64,000 bases of DNA from an uncultured Opitutia bacterium (GCA_903919185.1 CAIXHF010000007.1:1-64000); one strand, 5' to 3'. Numbered from the stretch's first letter, positions 42,182 to 51,270 are shown. A program made the numbers and translations. The notes: generated from the sequence alone by a model not told the origin.

Positions 42182-42766
42182 ATGTCTACCAAGCCCTACC
42201 TTAAGAAGGCCTACCTCGAGAAGGTCGTCCCCGAGCTCATCAAGGCCCGCGGTTACAAGAACGTCCACCAGGTCCCGAACCTCACCAAGATTGTCCTTAA
42301 CTCAGCTTTTAAGGCTGAAGCTGATAAGGCCCACATGGCCGAAGTCGTGAAGGAAATTACCAAGCTGTCCGGTCAAAAGCCGATCATCACCTACGCTTCC
42401 AAGAGCGTCGCGAGCTTTAAGGTGCGTGAAGGCATGCCCCTCGGCTGCGTGGTTACCCTCCGGGGTGCCCGCATGTGGGAATTCATGCTCCGCCTCACCG
42501 CGGTGGCTCTCCCGATGATTCGCGACTTCCGCGGCGTCAGTAACCGTCTCGACGGTCGGGGTAACTTCTCCCTCGGGATTGTGGACCACACCATCTTCCC
42601 CGAAACCCAAGCCGACGGTTCGCAGCGTGCGAATATCGGCATGGACGTCGTCATCGTGACGACCGCCACGACCGACGACGAAGGCCGCGAACTACTCCGC
42701 ATGCTCGGCATGCCGTTCCGCCGCTCCTCTGCCGCCACCGAAGCCGCCGCCACCGCGAAGGCCTAA
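42182..42766 (+). CDS. rplE: Large subunit ribosomal protein uL5
   Basis: uL5 (194 aa) of the central protuberance, binding 5S rRNA. Seen: PNLTKIVLNSAF, LSGQKPIITYASKSVASFKV, RDFRGVSNRLDGRGNFSLGI and GMDVVIVTTATTDDEGRELL. The C-terminus has a short Ala/Thr-rich extension. Confidence 0.97.
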   Translation: MSTKPYLKKAYLEKVVPELIKARGYKNVHQVPNLTKIVLNSAFKAEADKAHMAEVVKEITKLSGQKPIITYASKSVASFKVREGMPLGCVVTLRGARMWEFMLRLTAVALPMIRDFRGVSNRLDGRGNFSLGIVDHTIFPETQADGSQRANIGMDVVIVTTATTDDEGRELLRMLGMPFRRSSAATEAAATAKA

Positions 42767-42787
42767 CCCCTCACCTTACACACCAGT

Positions 42788-43093
42788 ATGGCCAAGAAGT
42801 CTGTCATTCAACGCGCCCTCAAGCGCGATCGCCTCGTCGCCAAGCACGCTGCCAAGCGCGCTGAGCTCAAGGCAATCCTCCTCAGCCCGAAGACCACTGA
42901 GGAAGAATTCTACGTTGCCCAGCGCAAGCTCACCGAGTTGCCCCGCAACTCGTCGAAGGTTCGTCATAAGAATCGCTGCGCCATCTCGGGTCGTCCACGT
43001 GCGTTCATTCGCAAGTTCGGCCTCTCCCGTATCACCTTCCGCGAACTGGCCCTTGGTGGCCAGATTCCTGGTGTCACCAAGGCATCCTGGTAA
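42788..43093 (+). CDS. rpsN: Small subunit ribosomal protein uS14, zinc-free long form
   Basis: uS14 (101 aa) with [20 protein letters not shown] at the rRNA-binding region. The CxxC pairs of the short zinc-type are absent, so this is the C-minus form that needs no zinc. No second copy is in the window. Confidence 0.96.
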   Translation: MAKKSVIQRALKRDRLVAKHAAKRAELKAILLSPKTTEEEFYVAQRKLTELPRNSSKVRHKNRCAISGRPRAFIRKFGLSRITFRELALGGQIPGVTKASW

Positions 43094-43111
43094 CCTCCGA
43101 CCGCAACGACT

Positions 43112-43510
43112 ATGTCCGCTTCTAACGATACCATCGGAGATTTCCTGACCTCCATCCGCAACGCATCTAAGGCCGAGAGGGCTACGATTGTCGTCCAGTG
43201 GTCGCGCCTCCGCGAAGGCGTGGCCCGCATCCTCACGGAGGCCGGCTACGTTGCCAGTTTCCGCAAGGCTGAGCGCGAAGAAAAGCCCGTCCTCGAACTC
43301 ACCCTCAAGTACGTCTCTGGCGTGCCTGCTATCACCAGCATCGAGCGCGTCTCGACCCCTGGCCGCCGCGTCTACGCTGGCTACACCACCGTGCCGAAGG
43401 TGATCGGTGGCATGGGTGTCTCCATCCTTACCACTTCCCGTGGCGTCATGACCGATGCCGAAGCTCGTCGCCAGAAGGTTGGCGGCGAACTCCTCGCCAA
43501 GGTCTGGTAA
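43112..43510 (+). CDS. rpsH: Small subunit ribosomal protein uS8
   Basis: uS8 (132 aa), a central-domain 16S-binding protein. DTIGDFLTSIRNASKA at the start and TSRGVMTDAEARRQKVGGEL near the end are diagnostic. In E. coli uS8 represses the spc operon; no equivalent leader is visible before rplE here. Confidence 0.96.
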   Translation: MSASNDTIGDFLTSIRNASKAERATIVVQWSRLREGVARILTEAGYVASFRKAEREEKPVLELTLKYVSGVPAITSIERVSTPGRRVYAGYTTVPKVIGGMGVSILTTSRGVMTDAEARRQKVGGELLAKVW

Positions 43511-43533
43511 CCCAACCCCCTAACAAAAAAGTC

Positions 43534-44070
43534 ATGAGCCGCATTGGCAAACAACCCGTCCCCGTCCCCGCCTCCGTCAAGGTAGCGATTAACGGTCAGA
43601 CCATCTCTATCGAAGGCCCGAAGGGTAAGCTTTCGCACACGTTCCCTGCCCAGATTGGCGTGACCGTCGACAAGTCCGTCGTCCAAGTCGCTGACCTCTC
43701 TGAAAAGAAGGACGCTGGTCCTGTCTTTGGTACCACTCGCGCCATCATCCGTAACATGGTGGAAGGCGTTGAGAAGGGCTACAGCAAGACCCTCCTCATT
43801 GAAGGCGTCGGTTTCAAGGCCGCCCTCAAGGGTAACGTCCTCGATCTCGCCCTCGGTTACTCCCACCCGATTCGTTATACCGTACCTGTGGGCGTCACGG
43901 TCGTCGTCACCGACGGCACGAAGCTCCTCATCTCCGGTGCCGATCGCCACATGGTTGGCCAGGTCGCTGCCTCCATCAAACTCTACAAGCCGGTCGAGCC
44001 TTATAAGGGCAAGGGTGTTCGCGTCGAAGGCGAATACGTCCGCCGCAAGGAAGGCAAGAAGACTGCCTAA
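43534..44070 (+). CDS. rplF: Large subunit ribosomal protein uL6
   Basis: uL6 (178 aa) near the factor-binding site. It has two similar domains: SRIGKQPVPVPASVKVAING at the start, and the C-terminal EPYKGKGVRVEGEYVRRKEG block. Confidence 0.97.
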   Translation: MSRIGKQPVPVPASVKVAINGQTISIEGPKGKLSHTFPAQIGVTVDKSVVQVADLSEKKDAGPVFGTTRAIIRNMVEGVEKGYSKTLLIEGVGFKAALKGNVLDLALGYSHPIRYTVPVGVTVVVTDGTKLLISGADRHMVGQVAASIKLYKPVEPYKGKGVRVEGEYVRRKEGKKTA

Positions 44071-44090
44071 CCCGCTCGCCACTCACCTTC

Positions 44091-44453
44091 ATGAATATTT
44101 CCAAGAAGAACCTGCTCGTGCAGAAGCGCCGCTGGCGCATCCGCAAGACGGTGCAAGGCACCGCCGCCCGTCCGCGCCTCGCGCTCAAGCTGACCCATCT
44201 CCACCTCTACGCCCAAGCGATCGACGACGACCGTGGTGTGACCCTCGTGGCCACTGCCACTACCTCGAAGGATTTCCGCGGCCAAAAGCTCCGTCCGACC
44301 GTCGCCGGTGCCACCGCTTTCGGTGCCGCTTTCGGCGCGAAGGCCAAAGCCGCTGGTCTCACCACCGTGGTCTTCGACCGTGCTGGTCGCCGTTACCATG
44401 GCGCCGTCAAGGCGTTTGCCGATGCCGCCCGCGCCGCTGGCCTCCTCTTCTAA
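44091..44453 (+). CDS. rplR: Large subunit ribosomal protein uL18
   Basis: uL18 (120 aa) binds 5S rRNA with uL5. Seen: [38 protein letters not shown] and [20 protein letters not shown]. Confidence 0.95.
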   Translation: MNISKKNLLVQKRRWRIRKTVQGTAARPRLALKLTHLHLYAQAIDDDRGVTLVATATTSKDFRGQKLRPTVAGATAFGAAFGAKAKAAGLTTVVFDRAGRRYHGAVKAFADAARAAGLLF

Positions 44454-44463
44454 TAAAAATTCC

Positions 44464-45105
44464 ATGAGCGAAGAAACCAAGAAAGCTGCGGCCCCAGCCA
44501 CCCCTGCTGGCAACACCAGTCCTGCTGGTAACGCCGGTCCTGGCCCTGGCGGCGACCGTCGTGGTCCTGGCGGTAACAATAACCGTCGTGGTCCTGGTGG
44601 CCCGGGCGGTCCCCGCGGCCCACGCCGCGACAACCGCAACGAAGGTCCTGCTTCCGAATACAACGACAAGGTCGTGCACATCAACCGTTGCTCGAAGGTC
44701 GTCAAAGGTGGCCGTCGTTTCAACTTCGCTGCGCTCATCGTGGCCGGTGATGGCAAAGGTCGCGTCGGCGTCGGTTACGGCAAGGCCAAGGAAGTGCCCG
44801 ATGCTATCCGCAAGGGTACCGACCGTGCTCACCGCGCCCTCGTCCACGTCAATCTTCGCAATAACACCATCCCGCACGAAGTCATCGGCCGCGCTGATGG
44901 TGGTGTCGTCATGCTCCGTCCGGCTTCGCCAGGTACCGGCCTCATCGCCGGCGGCGGCGTCCGTGCTGTCCTCGAAGTGGTCGGACTTAAGGACGTCCTC
45001 TCGAAGTCCATGGGGTCTAATAACCCTCAGGCCATCGTGAAGGCGACCCTCGATGGTCTCGCCCAGCTCCGCACGCTCGAACAAATCAAGTCCCTCCGCG
45101 CTTAA
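44464..45105 (+). CDS. rpsE: Small subunit ribosomal protein uS5 with long disordered N-terminus
   Basis: uS5 (213 aa) of the 30S body. The conserved core starts near residue 67 ([20 protein letters not shown]) and continues with [20 protein letters not shown] and [16 protein letters not shown]. The first 66 residues are low-complexity, rich in Gly, Pro, Arg and Asn ([20 protein letters not shown]), about 50 residues longer than usual. I place the start at [10 protein letters not shown]; the 52 earlier codons of the track ORF overlap rplR. rpmD (L30), normally next, is absent. Confidence 0.95.
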   Translation: MSEETKKAAAPATPAGNTSPAGNAGPGPGGDRRGPGGNNNRRGPGGPGGPRGPRRDNRNEGPASEYNDKVVHINRCSKVVKGGRRFNFAALIVAGDGKGRVGVGYGKAKEVPDAIRKGTDRAHRALVHVNLRNNTIPHEVIGRADGGVVMLRPASPGTGLIAGGGVRAVLEVVGLKDVLSKSMGSNNPQAIVKATLDGLAQLRTLEQIKSLRA

Positions 45106-45120
45106 GCGGACCTCCCAACT

Positions 45121-45582
45121 ATGAAGCTCCATTCTTTGCCCGCTATTAAGGGCTCCACTCACCGTCACAAGATCCTCGGCCGCGGCCGCGGTACGGGTCA
45201 CGGTAAGACTTCCGGTCGTGGTCACAAGGGCATGAAGGCCCGTTCTGGTGGCGGCCACCGCCCCGGTTTCGAAGGCGGCCAGATGCCCCTTTACCGTCGT
45301 CTGCCTAAGCGTGGTTTCAATAACGTGAACCGTATTGATTACGCCGTGGTTAACCTCCGCGATATCGAAGCGCTCGAAGGCTCCACCCTTGGCCTCGCTG
45401 AGTTCAAGGCCCAGGGCGTACTCCGCTCCAACGCCCCGCTCCTTAAGGTGCTGGCAACGGGCGAAATCACCCGCGCCGTCACCGTTTCGGCCCATCGTTT
45501 CTCCGAAGCTGCTAAGCAGAAGATCCTCGCCGCTGGCGGTAAGGTCATCGAGCTCGCAGTCAAGGCGACGAAGGCGGAGTAA
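45121..45582 (+). CDS. rplO: Large subunit ribosomal protein uL15
   Basis: uL15 (153 aa), a late assembly protein. The glycine-rich LGRGRGTGHGKTSGRGHKGM and FEGGQMPLYRRLPKRGFNN are typical. It begins 15 bases after rpsE. Confidence 0.96.
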   Translation: MKLHSLPAIKGSTHRHKILGRGRGTGHGKTSGRGHKGMKARSGGGHRPGFEGGQMPLYRRLPKRGFNNVNRIDYAVVNLRDIEALEGSTLGLAEFKAQGVLRSNAPLLKVLATGEITRAVTVSAHRFSEAAKQKILAAGGKVIELAVKATKAE

Positions 45583-45586
45583 CCTT

Positions 45587-45603
45587 CGGAAAGACGCCTT
45601 CCG
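45587..45603 (+). promoter_or_regulatory. Hairpin just before the secY start codon
   Basis: CGGAA, a 7-base loop and TTCCG form a 5-bp stem ending 2 bases before the secY ATG. It could shield the initiation site or simply be chance. Confidence 0.3.
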
Positions 45604-45605
45604 CG

Positions 45606-47144
45606 ATGTTTTCGGCTTTTGCCAATTGCTGGAGGATTCCTGAACTCAGGGCCCGTCTGCTAGCGACGGTCGCCCTCGTGTTCGTGGCGCGTATCGGGGC
45701 GAACATCCCGTTGCCGGGCATCGACCCGAAGGAGATCATGGACTACTACCACACGTTATCTGACAGGTCGTCGGGCGGCGTGGTGGCCATGTATAACATG
45801 TTTACAGGCGGTGCGCTCCTCAAGGGCGCCATCTTCTCCTTGGGTATCATGCCCTACATTAGTGCTTCGATCATCATGCAGTTGATGTCGGCGGTGGTGC
45901 CTTCCATCGCCCGCCTCCAGCAGGAAGGCGATGTCGGCCGCCAAAAGGTCGCCCAGTATTCCCGCTATCTGACCATTATCATCGCGGTAGTCCAGTCGGC
46001 CTTACTATTAGGCGCCTTCTGTAATCCTGGTAAGGCTGGTATGGCCCTCGGCTTAAATGGCTTCGCCGGCCAGATTGTGATCATGGAGAATAAGACTCTC
46101 TTCGTTTGTCTCGGCGTGACGCTCCTGACTGCCGGTTCCATCGTCATGCTGTGGTTGGGGGAGCAAATCACCCAGCGCGGTATTGGTAATGGCACTTCCG
46201 TTCTGATTACCATTGGCATCTTGGCCGACATCCCCGGTGCGATCACCAGTTTTGTCGATATGACTTTTGGAGGTAAAATCGGCGCCGCCGCCGGGGGCGG
46301 CCATGGGTGGGAAAAGGCTGCGGGCATGATTATCCTCTTCGTCCTCGTGACTGCGGCGATGGTCGCCATCAATCAGGCCGTCCGTAAGATTCCTATCCAG
46401 TACGCCCAGCGCATGGTCGGGAAAAAGATGTATGGGGCGCAGACTAATTACCTGCCGCTCAAGGTGAACTATGCGGGCGTGATGCCGGTTATCTTCGCCG
46501 GGGCGATTCTCAGCTTCCCGCCGATGCTCCTCAACCCATTGAGTACGCTGCCAACCCTCAAGCGATCTCACGTCGAATTCCTGCGCGGTTTGGCTGATCT
46601 CTTCCAGAGTCGCGGTTGGTTCCACTACATCTCGTACGCGGTCCTCATCTTCGGCTTCAGTTACTTCTGGATTTCCATCATGTTCCGCCCGGTGCAGATC
46701 GCGGATGACCTCAAGAAGAACAACGGTTACATCCTCGGCGTGCGTCCTGGCGAACACACCGCGGCCTTCCTAGATTTCGTGATGACCCGCCTGACGGTGG
46801 CGGGTTCACTCTTCCTGCTCATCATCGCGCTGATGCCTGACTTGTTCATGCTGCAGCTGGAATTCCCGGCTCGTCTCGCTACCTTCCTCGGTGGCACGGG
46901 TGGCCTCATCACCGTTGGCGTCATGCTCGACACGATGCGCCAGATTGAGACCTACCTCCTGCAGCGTAACTACGACGGTTTTTTGAAAAAGGGTCGGATC
47001 GGCAGCTTGCCAGTGCCGGCTCCTGCCCAGCGTCCGGCTGATTCCGCTTCCGCCCTCGGTTCCATGGAGAGGACCTGCATGGTGCTCTTCGTCCTCGGGG
47101 TGGCCGCTTGGATTGCCAACCACTGGGGTTCGTTCGCTAAGTAA
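45606..47144 (+). CDS. secY: Preprotein translocase subunit SecY
   Basis: A 512-aa, ten-segment channel protein of the Sec translocon. It opens ARLLATVALVFVARIGANIP with the plug region GIMPYISASIIMQL, and carries IPIQYAQRMVG and GVMPVIFAGAILSF. The loop around residues 220-240 is rich in Gly (GGKIGAAAGGGHG) and somewhat longer than in E. coli (443 aa total). The gene follows rplO with a short hairpin in the 23-base gap. Confidence 0.97.
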   Translation: MFSAFANCWRIPELRARLLATVALVFVARIGANIPLPGIDPKEIMDYYHTLSDRSSGGVVAMYNMFTGGALLKGAIFSLGIMPYISASIIMQLMSAVVPSIARLQQEGDVGRQKVAQYSRYLTIIIAVVQSALLLGAFCNPGKAGMALGLNGFAGQIVIMENKTLFVCLGVTLLTAGSIVMLWLGEQITQRGIGNGTSVLITIGILADIPGAITSFVDMTFGGKIGAAAGGGHGWEKAAGMIILFVLVTAAMVAINQAVRKIPIQYAQRMVGKKMYGAQTNYLPLKVNYAGVMPVIFAGAILSFPPMLLNPLSTLPTLKRSHVEFLRGLADLFQSRGWFHYISYAVLIFGFSYFWISIMFRPVQIADDLKKNNGYILGVRPGEHTAAFLDFVMTRLTVAGSLFLLIIALMPDLFMLQLEFPARLATFLGGTGGLITVGVMLDTMRQIETYLLQRNYDGFLKKGRIGSLPVPAPAQRPADSASALGSMERTCMVLFVLGVAAWIANHWGSFAK

Positions 47145-47156
47145 GCCTTTCCTCGG

Positions 47157-47918
47157 ATGATTGATCTAAAGTCGGAGGAGGAGGTAAGCCGGATGCGGGC
47201 TGCTTGTGCCGCTGCCGCCCGGGTACTCCAAGATCTCTCGTCTCTGGTTGTTCCAGGCGTTTCGACCGCTGGCCTCGACGCCGCCGCCCGCGGCCTCATG
47301 ACTCGCCATGGCTGCGAGAGCGCCTGCCACGGCTACGTGGTGGGCCGCCTGACCTACCCCGGTTACGTCTGCATCTCCGTGAACGACGAAATCGTCCATG
47401 GGATCGGTGCCCCTGACCGAATCATCCGCGACGGTGACCTGGTCTCGCTCGACGTTGTCGTCCGCCGCGATGGGTTCATCGGCGACAACGCCCGAACCAT
47501 CGTGGTCGGTAACGCCCCCGCCGAAGCTCAAGCCCTCTGCCGGGATACCCAAAATGCTCTCCATGCCGGCATCGCGGCCGTGAAGCCCGGGAATAGGGTG
47601 GGGGACATTTCGGCCGCCATCCAGGCAGCCTTAAGCCCCCAAGGGTATGGCATCGTCCGCGACTTCGTGGGCCATGGTGTTGGGCGCCACATGCACGAAG
47701 AGCCGCAAATCCCTAATTTTGGCAAGGCGGGTACGGGTGCTAAACTATTGCCTGGTATGGCTTTAGCTATTGAGCCGATGGTTAATTTAGGCACCCACAA
47801 GATCGTCATGGGTGCAGACGGTTGGACCGCCCGGACCGCTGACGGGAAGGTTTCCGCCCACTTCGAACACACAGTTTTAGTGACCGAAAATGGGGCTGAA
47901 ATCCTGACCCTGCCATAA
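47157..47918 (+). CDS. map: Methionine aminopeptidase, type I
   Basis: A 253-aa metalloenzyme removing initiator Met. Metal ligands are in the expected blocks: [18 protein letters not shown] (Asp, Asp), [14 protein letters not shown] (His), AIEPMVN (Glu) and the final [12 protein letters not shown] (Glu). It replaces the common adk-map-infA-rpmJ arrangement: here only map remains between secY and rpsM. Confidence 0.96.
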   Translation: MIDLKSEEEVSRMRAACAAAARVLQDLSSLVVPGVSTAGLDAAARGLMTRHGCESACHGYVVGRLTYPGYVCISVNDEIVHGIGAPDRIIRDGDLVSLDVVVRRDGFIGDNARTIVVGNAPAEAQALCRDTQNALHAGIAAVKPGNRVGDISAAIQAALSPQGYGIVRDFVGHGVGRHMHEEPQIPNFGKAGTGAKLLPGMALAIEPMVNLGTHKIVMGADGWTARTADGKVSAHFEHTVLVTENGAEILTLP

Positions 47919-47997
47919 AGTATATTTTTTGCTTCCAAATCCACCCAGAACCTTCAAGTTCCGACCTCTTTCCCACCTTCCAACCAGCACGGACACC

Positions 47998-48378
47998 ATG
48001 CCACGAATCCTCGGCGTAGACATTCCCAACAACAAGAAAGTAGAGTACTCGCTCCGCTATATCTATGGTATCGGCCCCTGCCGCGCCACAGAGATTTGCG
48101 ATGCCCTCGGCTTCGACCCCGCCATGCGCGCGTCGAATCTGTCGGAAGAGCAGCTCAACAAGATTGTCGAGTACATCGTCCGCATGGGCTACAAGTGCGA
48201 GGGTGACCTGCGCCGTGACATCGCGCAGAACTTGAAGCGCCTCCAGGCCATCAAGTGCTACCGCGGCCTCCGCCACTTCCGTGGCCTCCCGGTCCGTGGT
48301 CAGCGTACCCGTACCAACGCTCGTACCCGTAAGGGTAAGCGGAAGACCGTCGGCGTCGCCGCGGCCCCTGCTAAGTAA
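47998..48378 (+). CDS. rpsM: Small subunit ribosomal protein uS13
   Basis: uS13 (126 aa) of the 30S head, bridging to the 50S. I start at [14 protein letters not shown]; the track ORF extends upstream without conservation. [14 protein letters not shown] and [20 protein letters not shown] are diagnostic. The 79-base spacer before it has no rpmJ or infA. Confidence 0.97.
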   Translation: MPRILGVDIPNNKKVEYSLRYIYGIGPCRATEICDALGFDPAMRASNLSEEQLNKIVEYIVRMGYKCEGDLRRDIAQNLKRLQAIKCYRGLRHFRGLPVRGQRTRTNARTRKGKRKTVGVAAAPAK

Positions 48379-48405
48379 ACATTTAACCACTACATATATT
48401 TCCCG

Positions 48406-48966
48406 ATGAGCGAAGAAGCCCCCAAGACCCCCAAGGCACGCAAGCCTAAGGCTGCCGCGCCTGATGCTGCTGCCCCTGTTACCGCACCGGTGACCGACGT
48501 GACCGCTGCTGCGGGCGCTGCCCCCGCGGCCGCTCCTGAGCGCAAGGAGATCACGGCCAAGGAACTCCTTGGCGAAGAAATCGGCGAGATCAAGGTGCGT
48601 CGCGCCAAGGGCTCGAAGAACATCACCGTTGGTATCGTCCACGTCCTCGCGACTTTCAATAACACCAAGGTTACTATCACCGATGCCAACGGCAACGTGA
48701 TTTCTTGGGGTAGCGCCGGTCGCCACCAGTTCCGTGGTTCCCGCAAGTCCACCGCTTACGCCGCTCAGGTTGTCTGCCAAGAAGCCGCCAAGCTCGCCAT
48801 GGCCCACGGCCTCAAGGACGTCTCCGTTCGCGTGAAGGGTCCAGGTATGGGTCGCGATAGCGCCATCCGTGCCTTGCAGCTCCTCGGCCTCAATGTCTCT
48901 TCGATCGTCGACACCACGCCGATCCCTCACAACGGCTGCCGCCCGCCCAAGCGTCGCCGCGTCTAA
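48406..48966 (+). CDS. rpsK: Small subunit ribosomal protein uS11 with Ala/Pro-rich N-terminal extension
   Basis: uS11 (186 aa; usual length about 130) of the 30S platform. The core begins near residue 60: [40 protein letters not shown] and [16 protein letters not shown]. The extra 58 residues are Lys/Ala/Pro-rich ([20 protein letters not shown]) and probably disordered. Confidence 0.95.
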   Translation: MSEEAPKTPKARKPKAAAPDAAAPVTAPVTDVTAAAGAAPAAAPERKEITAKELLGEEIGEIKVRRAKGSKNITVGIVHVLATFNNTKVTITDANGNVISWGSAGRHQFRGSRKSTAYAAQVVCQEAAKLAMAHGLKDVSVRVKGPGMGRDSAIRALQLLGLNVSSIVDTTPIPHNGCRPPKRRRV

Positions 48967-48994
48967 GTCTTTCCCGCTTTCCGCATCACCGTCC

Positions 48995-49007
48995 GGTTAT
49001 GGCAACC
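48995..49007 (+). promoter_or_regulatory. Short hairpin in the rpsK-rpsD spacer
   Basis: GGTT-ATGGC-AACC, extendable to CCGGTT/AACC(C)GG with one bulge, lies in an 86-base spacer, longer than most in this cluster. It may regulate rpsD or rpoA. Evidence is structural only. Confidence 0.3.
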
Positions 49008-49052
49008 CGGGCGGGTCCTTCCCTCCGCCACCTCTACTCATAAAAAACTCCT

Positions 49053-49661
49053 ATGTCTCGTTACACCGGTCCCACTACGAAGCTTAACCGTCGCTTCGGT
49101 CAGAATATTTTCCCCACCTCCAAGGGTGAAGAGCGCCGTCCATACCCTCCGGGTATCCACGGTAAGACGACGCGCCGCAAGGTGTCCGAATACGGCGTCG
49201 GCCTCAATGAGAAGCAGAAGCTTCGCATGATGTACGGCATGACTGAAAAGCAGTTTCGCCTTTCCTTTGAACGCGCTAAGCGCCAAGGCGGCGTCGCCGG
49301 CGACAACTTCCTGCGCATCTTGGAGACCCGCCTCGACAACGTCGTCTTCCGCCTCGGTTTCGCTAACTCCCGCTCCGCTGCTCGCCAACTCGTCTCCCAC
49401 GGCCACGTCCGTATCGATGGCCGCAAGGTGGACGTCGCCAGCTTCACCGTCGCCCCCGGCCACGAGATTGAAATCCGCGACCGTACCTCCTCTAAGCAGC
49501 TCGCCACCCGCGCCATCGAAGAAGGCCAGGGTCGGGCCGCCCCGGCTTGGCTCGTCACCTTGACCGATCAGCTCAAGGGTCAGATGGTTCGTGAACCCGC
49601 GAAGGAAGAACTCCCGCGCGACATCAACGTCCAGATCATCGTCGAATTCTACAGCCGCTAA
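49053..49661 (+). CDS. rpsD: Small subunit ribosomal protein uS4
   Basis: uS4 (202 aa) initiates 30S assembly. It opens SRYTGPTTKLNRRFGQNIF and has an S4-type RNA-binding domain (RLDNVVFRLGFANSRSAARQ, HGHVRIDGRKVDV). The N-terminal zinc cysteines of some uS4 proteins are absent. Confidence 0.97.
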   Translation: MSRYTGPTTKLNRRFGQNIFPTSKGEERRPYPPGIHGKTTRRKVSEYGVGLNEKQKLRMMYGMTEKQFRLSFERAKRQGGVAGDNFLRILETRLDNVVFRLGFANSRSAARQLVSHGHVRIDGRKVDVASFTVAPGHEIEIRDRTSSKQLATRAIEEGQGRAAPAWLVTLTDQLKGQMVREPAKEELPRDINVQIIVEFYSR

Positions 49662-49691
49662 CCCCCAGCCCATCCTCACGGAACCAACGTC

Positions 49692-50708
49692 ATGTCTAAG
49701 CGACTCGGAAAATTCGAACTCCCCAAGGGCCTCAAGAAAGAGGAAGCATCCGCTTCCGGCACTTTCGCCCGTTACAGCGCCGAGCCTTTTGAGACAGGCT
49801 TCGGTCACACGATCGGCAATTCGTTGCGTCGCGTGCTCCTGAGCTCCATCGAAGGCGCCGCCATCTCGGCTGTCACCATCGAAGGCGTCCAGCATGAGTT
49901 CCAGCCGATCGAAGGTGTCGTCGAAGACGTCACTGAGATCGTTCTGAATCTCAAGAAAGTCCGCATCCGCACCGAAGCGAACAAGCGCGAGGCCTTCAAG
50001 GGCACGATCGACGTCAATAAGGCCGGCGTCATCAAAGCCTCCGATATCAAGTTTGAGACCAAGGGCGCTTCGGTGTCCCTAGTCAATCCCGACACCGTTA
50101 TCTGCACGCTCGACCGCAAGCGCCGCTTCTTCGCTGAAGTGGAAGTGAGCATCGGCCGTAGCTGGGCTTCCGCCGAGGAAAACAAGAAGCCTGAACAGGC
50201 GATCGGCTCGATCCCTGTCGACTCGCTCTTCTCGCCGGTCACCGTCGTCAAGTACGCCGTTGAAAGCACCCGCGTTGGCCAGATGACCGACTACGATAAG
50301 CTGGTTCTCGAAATTTCCACGGACGGTCGCATCACCCCGGACGAAGCCCTCAAGGAAGCGTCCGCCATTCTGCGTCACCACCTCGCCGTATTCGATACCG
50401 TCTCCGCCGAGCCGGTCGAATTCGAATCCGGTAAGTCCGAGGTCACCGAAGAGGTCAATCGCCTCCGCAAGCTTCTCAATATGTCGGTCAACGAAATCGA
50501 GCTCTCGGTTCGTGCCGCTAATTGCCTCAACAACGCCAACATCAACACCGTGGGTGAACTGGCGATGAAGACGGAGCAGGAGATGCTCAAGTATCGCAAC
50601 TTCGGCAAGAAGTCATTGAACGAAATCAAGGCTAAGCTCGAACAGCTCGGCCTGTCCCTCGGCCAGAAGATCGACGAGCGCCTGCTCGACAAGGGCGTTA
50701 ACTCCTAA
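49692..50708 (+). CDS. rpoA: DNA-directed RNA polymerase subunit alpha
   Basis: A 338-aa subunit that dimerises to scaffold beta and beta'. The N-terminal domain has GFGHTIGNSLRRVLLSSIEG. The C-terminal domain, which contacts UP elements and activators, begins near NMSVNEIELSVRAANCLNNA and ends with the HhH-like block FGKKSLNEIKAKL. Normal position in the alpha operon. Confidence 0.97.
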   Translation: MSKRLGKFELPKGLKKEEASASGTFARYSAEPFETGFGHTIGNSLRRVLLSSIEGAAISAVTIEGVQHEFQPIEGVVEDVTEIVLNLKKVRIRTEANKREAFKGTIDVNKAGVIKASDIKFETKGASVSLVNPDTVICTLDRKRRFFAEVEVSIGRSWASAEENKKPEQAIGSIPVDSLFSPVTVVKYAVESTRVGQMTDYDKLVLEISTDGRITPDEALKEASAILRHHLAVFDTVSAEPVEFESGKSEVTEEVNRLRKLLNMSVNEIELSVRAANCLNNANINTVGELAMKTEQEMLKYRNFGKKSLNEIKAKLEQLGLSLGQKIDERLLDKGVNS

Positions 50709-50723
50709 TCACCACACCCTCTC

Positions 50724-51185
50724 ATGCGTCACCGCACTCACCACAATGTCCTGGGGGTCAAGACGGCCCACCGTCGCTCCCTCGTCGCGAATCTCGCGGC
50801 TGCGCTCTTCACCAACGCTCGCATCACGACCACGCTTGCCCGTGCCCGTGCTGTCCGTCCGTATGCTGAGCGCCTCATCACGCTCGCCAAGAAGGCTGAA
50901 CAGGCCACCGACAAAGGCGTCAAGCTGCACTACTACCGTCTCGCCCTCGCCCGTATCCGTAACGAGGACGCTTGCCACCTGCTCTTCACTGAGCGCGTGA
51001 AGCAGTTCCTCGCCCGTAACGGCGGTTTCACCCGAATCTACAAGATCGGCAACCGTAAGGGTGACGCTGCGGAAACGGCGCTCATCGAGCTCGTGGGCAA
51101 GGACGACAAGACCCCGGCCATGACGCCCAAGGCCAAGACGGCCCGTAAGCCTAAAGTGAAGAAGGAAGTGGCCGCACAGGCCTAA
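50724..51185 (+). CDS. rplQ: Large subunit ribosomal protein bL17
   Basis: bL17 (153 aa) at the tunnel exit region. It opens MRHRTHHNVLGVKTAHRRSL, has RITTTLARARAVRPYAERLI, and a Lys/Ala-rich tail of about 35 residues. It is the last gene of the ribosomal cluster, followed by a strong terminator. Confidence 0.96.
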   Translation: MRHRTHHNVLGVKTAHRRSLVANLAAALFTNARITTTLARARAVRPYAERLITLAKKAEQATDKGVKLHYYRLALARIRNEDACHLLFTERVKQFLARNGGFTRIYKIGNRKGDAAETALIELVGKDDKTPAMTPKAKTARKPKVKKEVAAQA

Positions 51186-51208
51186 CCTCCTTGGCTTAGG
51201 CGCCTATC

Positions 51209-51250
51209 CGAGACGCGTTCGCCTTCACTGGCGGCGCGTCTCGCCTTTTT
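51209..51250 (+). terminator. Rho-independent terminator of the ribosomal cluster
   Basis: CGAGACGCG (51209-51217) pairs with CGCGTCTCG (51235-51243). An inner CGCC/GGCG stem follows, with a TTCACT loop and a downstream CCTTTTT. It lies 23 bases after the rplQ stop. Confidence 0.9.
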
Positions 51251-51270
51251 AACCCCTCCCACCACCAGCC

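Noticed and set aside
44407-45495. 362-codon minus-strand ORF over rpsE and rplO
   Set aside because: Antisense shadow of the same kind, lying on verified ribosomal genes and rich in Thr/Ala runs.
47806-48930. 374-codon minus-strand ORF over map, rpsM and rpsK
   Set aside because: Antisense shadow; begins inside rpsK and shows no family features.
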